A DNA stretch of 27,289 nt from positions 1-27,289 of IMG/VR virus record IMGVR_UViG_3300047564_005595; one strand, 5' to 3'. The stretch comes from a virus. The number at the start of each line of letters is the position of its first letter. Within the stretch, counting starts at the first letter, position 1. The position numbers and the translations under genes were made by a program. The notes beneath the pieces are model-generated. The model was not told the DNA's origin. It saw nothing but the letters and a program-made list of their open reading frames with translations, and made no database searches. Shown in pieces: positions 23,501-27,289 of the stretch.

Positions 23501-26500
23501 ATCTATAAACAATAATAGAATATCAGACATTATTGATGTAAGACCAATAGTCTCACAATTTAATTCAAATGCAGTAGATTATTCTCCCTTTGAATTTTTT
23601 GGTAGAGTATTAAATATAACTCAAAGTTCTTCATTAAATATTCTCGCTTCAGATGAAGCGATTATTTGTAATTATTCTTTTTATCTTGGTAGAATAGATA
23701 GAATTTATCTATCTGTAAATTCAAATACTAATAGAATTTCTCAATCATATACGAAGAGACCAGTTATTGTTGCAAAACAGGGAGTTCCGTCAGAATCTCC
23801 ACAACTACCAGATAATATTGATGATGCATTAGAAATTGCAAGAGTATTTTTGCCTCCATATTTATGTAATGTTAAAGAAGCATCTATAACATTAATTGAC
23901 AATAAAAGATATACCATGTCTGATATATCTAGATTAGAAAATAGAATCAAAAATGTTGAGTTTTACACTACACTAACACTCTTAGAAAATAATGCAAAAA
24001 ATCTACAAATAAAAGATGCTCAACAATTAGATAGATTTAAATCTGGAATTTTTGTTGATAACTTTACAACTACTTCATCTCAAAATAAAATAACAGAAGT
24101 TAAGAATAGTATTGATGTAATTAATTCGGAATTAAGACCTTCCCCATTTACAACAGAAATTGATCTTGTTATAGGATCAAGATCATTGATTGGTATCGGA
24201 ACACAACCACCTTCTGAGGTTGATGTGAAATATGTTACCGATTTAATAGGTAACAATATAAGAAGAAGTAGTGTCAGAAATGCTAATTCGACGGGTAAAG
24301 GAATTATTACTTTAGATTATAATGAAGTTCTTGAAATTTCGCAACAATATGCTACAAGAATTGAAAATGTAACTCCATATCTAGTAACTTCATACTACGG
24401 AACTATTGAATTAAATCCATCCTCAGATATTTGGGTAGACCAAATTGCTTTAGAACCTTTAACAGTAGAAGGAATTTCCGGAGAAATAACTTACACTCAA
24501 GTTCAACTAAATGCATCTCAAGTTAATCAGCAAAGTGGATGGAGTCCAATTTTATGGAATTCTTGGGTTAATAATTGGACTGGTCTTGAAACAAATTCTG
24601 CTACTTCAGGTAATTCAACAACCATTAGTACAACTCTAACTGGACAAGCTGTAAGAACAGGTACATCTTCAAGAACGATAGAAACTTTCAGTAATATTTC
24701 TTTAGGTAGTCGTGTAGTTAATGTTGATGTTTCTCCTTTCATGAGATCTAGAAATATTGAGTTTAATGCTAAAAAATTAAAACCATTTTCTAGACTTTAT
24801 GCCTTTTTTGATGGGCAAGATGTCAATAACTTTATAATACCTAAATTAATTGAAATTGAAATGTTAGAAGGAGTATTTATTCCTAATGAAATTATATCAA
24901 GTTCTACATTTAAAGCTAGATGTGCATCTGCAAATCATAGATATGGACCATTTGCAAATCCAACGGATATTTTTATAAAAAATCCATATAATCAATCAGA
25001 AGATCTTCCTTCGTCATATTCCACAAATTCAACAGTTCTAAATATCGATACTACCAGTTTATCTGATTTATCTAGTTTTGATTTTTCAGGTTCAATATCG
25101 GTAGGAATGCTTTTAAATGGAGAAAGTAGTGGATCTCTTGCTAGAGTTACAAATATTAGATTAATTTCAGATCGTTCTGGAGTTGTGATTGGGTCATTTT
25201 TTGTTCCTAATCCAAATATTCAAACAAATCCAAAATATAAAACTGGAACAAAAACTTTAAAATTAACAACAAATCAATTCAATTCACCTTTGGCAGGAGA
25301 ACTCCTTTCTCAGGCAGAATCTAATTTTTATTCAAGTGGAACACTAACAACAACTCAAGAAACTATCCTTTCAGTAAGAAATCTTGATATACAAACTGCT
25401 ACAGTTAGCGAAAATCAAGCAATTACTCAAACAACAAACACTACATTTACAACCACTCCACCTTCTCCACCTCAACCACCTCAACCACCAGGAGGAGGAA
25501 ATGACGACGATGAGGATAATCCAGAATTTTCAGGACCTAATGCAGCAGCCAATCAAGCTGCATGGGAGGCAGCAACTGGATACACAGATCCTTTAGCGCA
25601 ATCATTTAGAATAGGTGACGATAAAGATTCTGTTGGACGATATGTAACATCTATTGACTTATACTTCCAGTCAAAAGATGATGAACTTCCAGTTATTATT
25701 CAACTTCGTTCAGTATCTCTGGGAATTCCTACAAATGAAATTTATCCATTTAGTACTGTTACAGTAGAACCGGAAAATATAAATGTTTCTGATGATGCAT
25801 CAATTCCAACAAGAATAAATTTTTCTGCTCCAGTATTTTTGGAAGGAAATAAAGAACATGCATTAGTTGTTTTATCTGATGCTAGAACATATAATCTTTG
25901 GATATCCAGAATGGGTGAGATTGATGTATCAACATCAAACGGTTTAGAGTCTTCTCAAATATTTGTGACTTCTCAAACCGTTTTAGGATCTTTATTCAAA
26001 TCTCAAAATACTTCGGTATGGACTCCTAGTCAATATGAAGATATTAAATTTAATCTTTATTCTGCTAGATTTGTGTCGGATGGATCCATAAATTTCTTCA
26101 ATCCAGAATTAAATCTTTCTAATCGCCAAATTGCTACTTTAAATAAAGATTCATTACAAATTACATCTAGAAACATTCGGGTTGGATTAGGAACAACAGT
26201 TAGTTCTAATTTAAGTATCGGTAATTTAATCACTCAAGATGGTTCTAATGCAACTGGATATTATGTTGGAGTGGGAGGTTCTGCTGTAGGGCAACTTCAG
26301 GTACTTAATGCCGGTATTGGATATACTCCATCTATAGGGTCTCTTACTTATAATAATGTATCTCTCACGTCAGTAACGGGAAGTGGAAGAGATGCAAAAG
26401 CAAATATTACTATTTCAAATGGAGTTGCTATTGCAGCCACTATTTCTATTGGCGGAACAGGATATACAGTTGGAGAAGTACTTACTGCAGAATCAATTGG

Positions 26501-27289
26501 AATTAATTCTCTTGGTAGAAACTTAAGATTGTCTGTTGTTGGTATTGGACAAGTAAACGAATTGATATTAGATAATATTCAAGGAGATTTTATTGTAGGT
26601 GTCGGAAAAACACTTTATTATCAAAGTTCAGAAGTTGGAGTTGGACGAACTCCAATAAACGGTGGTGGAGTTTATATTACATCAACTCCGATAGTAAGAT
26701 CAGATGGTCTTCATATGAAAGTAAATCATAATAATCATGGAATGCATTCTTTGACCAATAGTGTAATAATTTCTAATGCAAAATCTGATATAGATCCTGC
26801 AAGACTTACACAAGAATATTCATCTACCTCCAATTCAAGTATTTTACTTTCTCCCGGATTTAGTACTTCATTCTTAACTTTTGAAAATATTGGAGTTGGG
26901 CAAACAAATCCCGGATATGTATTGATTGATGGTGAAATTATCTCCTATACTGGTGTTTCTAACAATAATTTAACTGGAATAGTAAGAGGAATAGATTCTA
27001 CTCAAATAACCACACATCAAATAAATTCTTTAGTATATAAGTATGAGCTTGGTGGTGTTTCATTAAGAAGAATTAATAAAAAACATGATCTTCAGGATGC
27101 TGAAATTAATAATCCAATTGGATTAGATTATTATACAATTAAAGTCGGAATGAATACTAATGGAGTAGATAGAACAGATGGAACAAGTATTCCTAAATTA
27201 TATTTTAATTCATCTAAATTAACTGGGGGAGAATCTATTCAAGCAACACAAAATATTCCTTTTGAAATTGCGAGACCAATTACACAAAC
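20526..27289 (+). CDS. Large virion structural protein with DUF4815-like N-terminus (3' truncated)
   Basis: ATG 20526 opens a frame still open at the right edge: 2254 codons plus two bases. The N-terminus (NLNVSPYFDDFDPQKNYYKV, then GYPVQARELTGLQSILQNQI) matches what I know as DUF4815 in large tail/baseplate proteins of marine myoviruses. A segment near 1400-1480 (SRNIEFNAKKLKPFSRLYAF; HRYGPFANPTDIF) and another after 1688 (DPLAQSFRIG, then LWISRMGEIDV) are conserved in such proteins. Between them is a Pro-rich then Gly/Asp-rich linker (1640-1664). Residues about 1921-1988 carry two 'GxGY' units, 2063-2074 form a His cluster, and about 2131-2160 hold an 'IDGEIISYTG...GIVRG' unit also found in the 3988-residue protein. 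In gene order it lies where T4 has gp9/gp10, but I do not claim homology. It is read from the gp8 late promoter. Confidence 0.85.
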   Translation, partial: MPQETNLNVSPYFDDFDPQKNYYKVLFKPGYPVQARELTGLQSILQNQIEQFGNHVFKEGSEVIPGGISYTSKFSGIVLENSLNGIDIDSYIDNLLFKRIVGQSSGVRARIEYIFKKNTLNNPNTVLYLNYLNESGDSKTFSDSENLIVEEDIIPGFSNLTSIRANQVFARTLSTNSNIFGSAVSLSSEGVYFLRGYFITVPPQTLILDYNSIRPTYKVGFTVSEEIVNYDIDNSLVDNAKGFSNYAAPGADRFKITATLSKFRYDEQPGNFIEILRIRNGSQEYVATNPQYNELSKEFARRTYDESGDYYVKPFTVDIRNSLNDGKDNNGIFNFNQTTYQNNVPSENLGAYLISPGKAYVRGYEAEMLSSTITDFEKPRTTKTLENQSIIYSTGATYSLNRVYGSPSLGIGTYYVSLRDSRVGINQHSAPGKEIGVARVYDFALESGSYESTIPDTNQWDISLYDIQTYTEISLNEPITLQTPIFIKGKSSGATGFLRYDASNSGIITAYNVSGIFAKGEKFIFDGIENNRIATSIKSYGTNDVQSLYGLVGTSYTFTADTKQYPTVNVGSVNITSQSGGISTVTSSNFNFIGIATVGNLVSFSQPGITTSVFAKIASVSEGSITITGITTVTGICEGKLPSSNITPSDFKLLKSRFLTSTDNTLYTPIGKKYISSVDLLGSQLIIKKQFEVTISSNSITVPSTELLSNEAFLPFDEERYVLIRKDGVTEPLSSDKFLFTSGGRELTINGLTASSGQAKLIATLQKRNIKSRVKYKNRVNSIIVDKSIYNYSGTNSGAGNTTINDGLVYGNYPYGTRIQDQEICLNVPEVTKLYAIFESSGSQDPTAPSIVLENISTVSTSSVLIGEEIIGENSGAVAICLEKSSSFSVKYVSLNDRSFIDGENILFKESNVTASINQIISGSNDIKNNYSLDGGQKSTILDYSKIIKKTNSFSPTKKLKIYFESAYIPDSDNGDITVVDSYNQFNYCSIQSINNNRISDIIDVRPIVSQFNSNAVDYSPFEFFGRVLNITQSSSLNILASDEAIICNYSFYLGRIDRIYLSVNSNTNRISQSYTKRPVIVAKQGVPSESPQLPDNIDDALEIARVFLPPYLCNVKEASITLIDNKRYTMSDISRLENRIKNVEFYTTLTLLENNAKNLQIKDAQQLDRFKSGIFVDNFTTTSSQNKITEVKNSIDVINSELRPSPFTTEIDLVIGSRSLIGIGTQPPSEVDVKYVTDLIGNNIRRSSVRNANSTGKGIITLDYNEVLEISQQYATRIENVTPYLVTSYYGTIELNPSSDIWVDQIALEPLTVEGISGEITYTQVQLNASQVNQQSGWSPILWNSWVNNWTGLETNSATSGNSTTISTTLTGQAVRTGTSSRTIETFSNISLGSRVVNVDVSPFMRSRNIEFNAKKLKPFSRLYAFFDGQDVNNFIIPKLIEIEMLEGVFIPNEIISSSTFKARCASANHRYGPFANPTDIFIKNPYNQSEDLPSSYSTNSTVLNIDTTSLSDLSSFDFSGSISVGMLLNGESSGSLARVTNIRLISDRSGVVIGSFFVPNPNIQTNPKYKTGTKTLKLTTNQFNSPLAGELLSQAESNFYSSGTLTTTQETILSVRNLDIQTATVSENQAITQTTNTTFTTTPPSPPQPPQPPGGGNDDDEDNPEFSGPNAAANQAAWEAATGYTDPLAQSFRIGDDKDSVGRYVTSIDLYFQSKDDELPVIIQLRSVSLGIPTNEIYPFSTVTVEPENINVSDDASIPTRINFSAPVFLEGNKEHALVVLSDARTYNLWISRMGEIDVSTSNGLESSQIFVTSQTVLGSLFKSQNTSVWTPSQYEDIKFNLYSARFVSDGSINFFNPELNLSNRQIATLNKDSLQITSRNIRVGLGTTVSSNLSIGNLITQDGSNATGYYVGVGGSAVGQLQVLNAGIGYTPSIGSLTYNNVSLTSVTGSGRDAKANITISNGVAIAATISIGGTGYTVGEVLTAESIGINSLGRNLRLSVVGIGQVNELILDNIQGDFIVGVGKTLYYQSSEVGVGRTPINGGGVYITSTPIVRSDGLHMKVNHNNHGMHSLTNSVIISNAKSDIDPARLTQEYSSTSNSSILLSPGFSTSFLTFENIGVGQTNPGYVLIDGEIISYTGVSNNNLTGIVRGIDSTQITTHQINSLVYKYELGGVSLRRINKKHDLQDAEINNPIGLDYYTIKVGMNTNGVDRTDGTSIPKLYFNSSKLTGGESIQATQNIPFEIARPITQ

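Noticed and set aside
10785-24742. Several 60-70 codon - strand ORFs and + strand ORFs at 15015 and 20392 inside the structural genes
   Set aside because: They are shadows in alternative frames of long conserved coding sequences, with low-complexity translations and no start signals.

Overview
The window reads as part of the genome of a T4-like myovirus of cyanobacteria (cyanomyovirus, Kyanoviridae type). The evidence is a run of T4-type baseplate genes on the + strand (gp25-like, gp6-like, a giant protein where T4 has gp7, then gp8-like), followed by a very large tail/baseplate protein with a DUF4815-like N-terminus that is still open at the right edge. Small conserved proteins and a glycosyltransferase of a kind I recognise from marine and freshwater cyanophages lie upstream. 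T4-type late promoters (variants of TATAAATA) precede gp25 and gp8. I see no rRNA, tRNA, CRISPR or IS element. Family assignments come from remembered sequence patterns, not from searches.

Region 1 (1 to about 1730) is clearly GC-richer than the rest. It holds the C-terminal end of one unidentified protein and six very small ORFs (53-69 codons), all on the + strand. Four of the intergenic gaps carry the same compound element: TGGCACAAGGGG (three of four copies), a GC-rich stem-loop, a -10-like TAGAAT/TATACT, and an invariant AGTCAAC just before the start codon. This layout matches the 'PeSL' (early promoter plus stem-loop) cassettes described for T4-type phages, which are thought to let small early genes be shuffled. 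Region 2 (about 1680-1905) has no gene. It holds a 12-bp hairpin, a possible late promoter and three consecutive stem-loops.

Region 3 (1906-4630) is AT-rich and holds two small ORFs (one with a C-terminal membrane segment), a free-standing HNH homing endonuclease, a GT-A glycosyltransferase that starts at TTG, a 46-residue basic protein, an ATP-grasp-like protein and an 81-residue unknown. Good Shine-Dalgarno sequences and tight spacing suggest that the glycosyltransferase, the basic protein and the ATP-grasp-like protein are translated as a set.

Region 4 (4629-27289) is the late structural operon. gp25, gp6 and the giant protein are nearly contiguous (gaps of 0 and 4 bases). A second late promoter overlaps the stop of the giant gene and drives gp8 and the DUF4815-type protein. 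gp25, gp6 and gp8 would build the baseplate wedge. The 3988-residue protein occupies the gp7 position and is built from many copies of a few beta-rich modules plus a YHYH-like domain. Some of those modules recur in gp8 and in the last protein. The two giants account for about 70% of the window.
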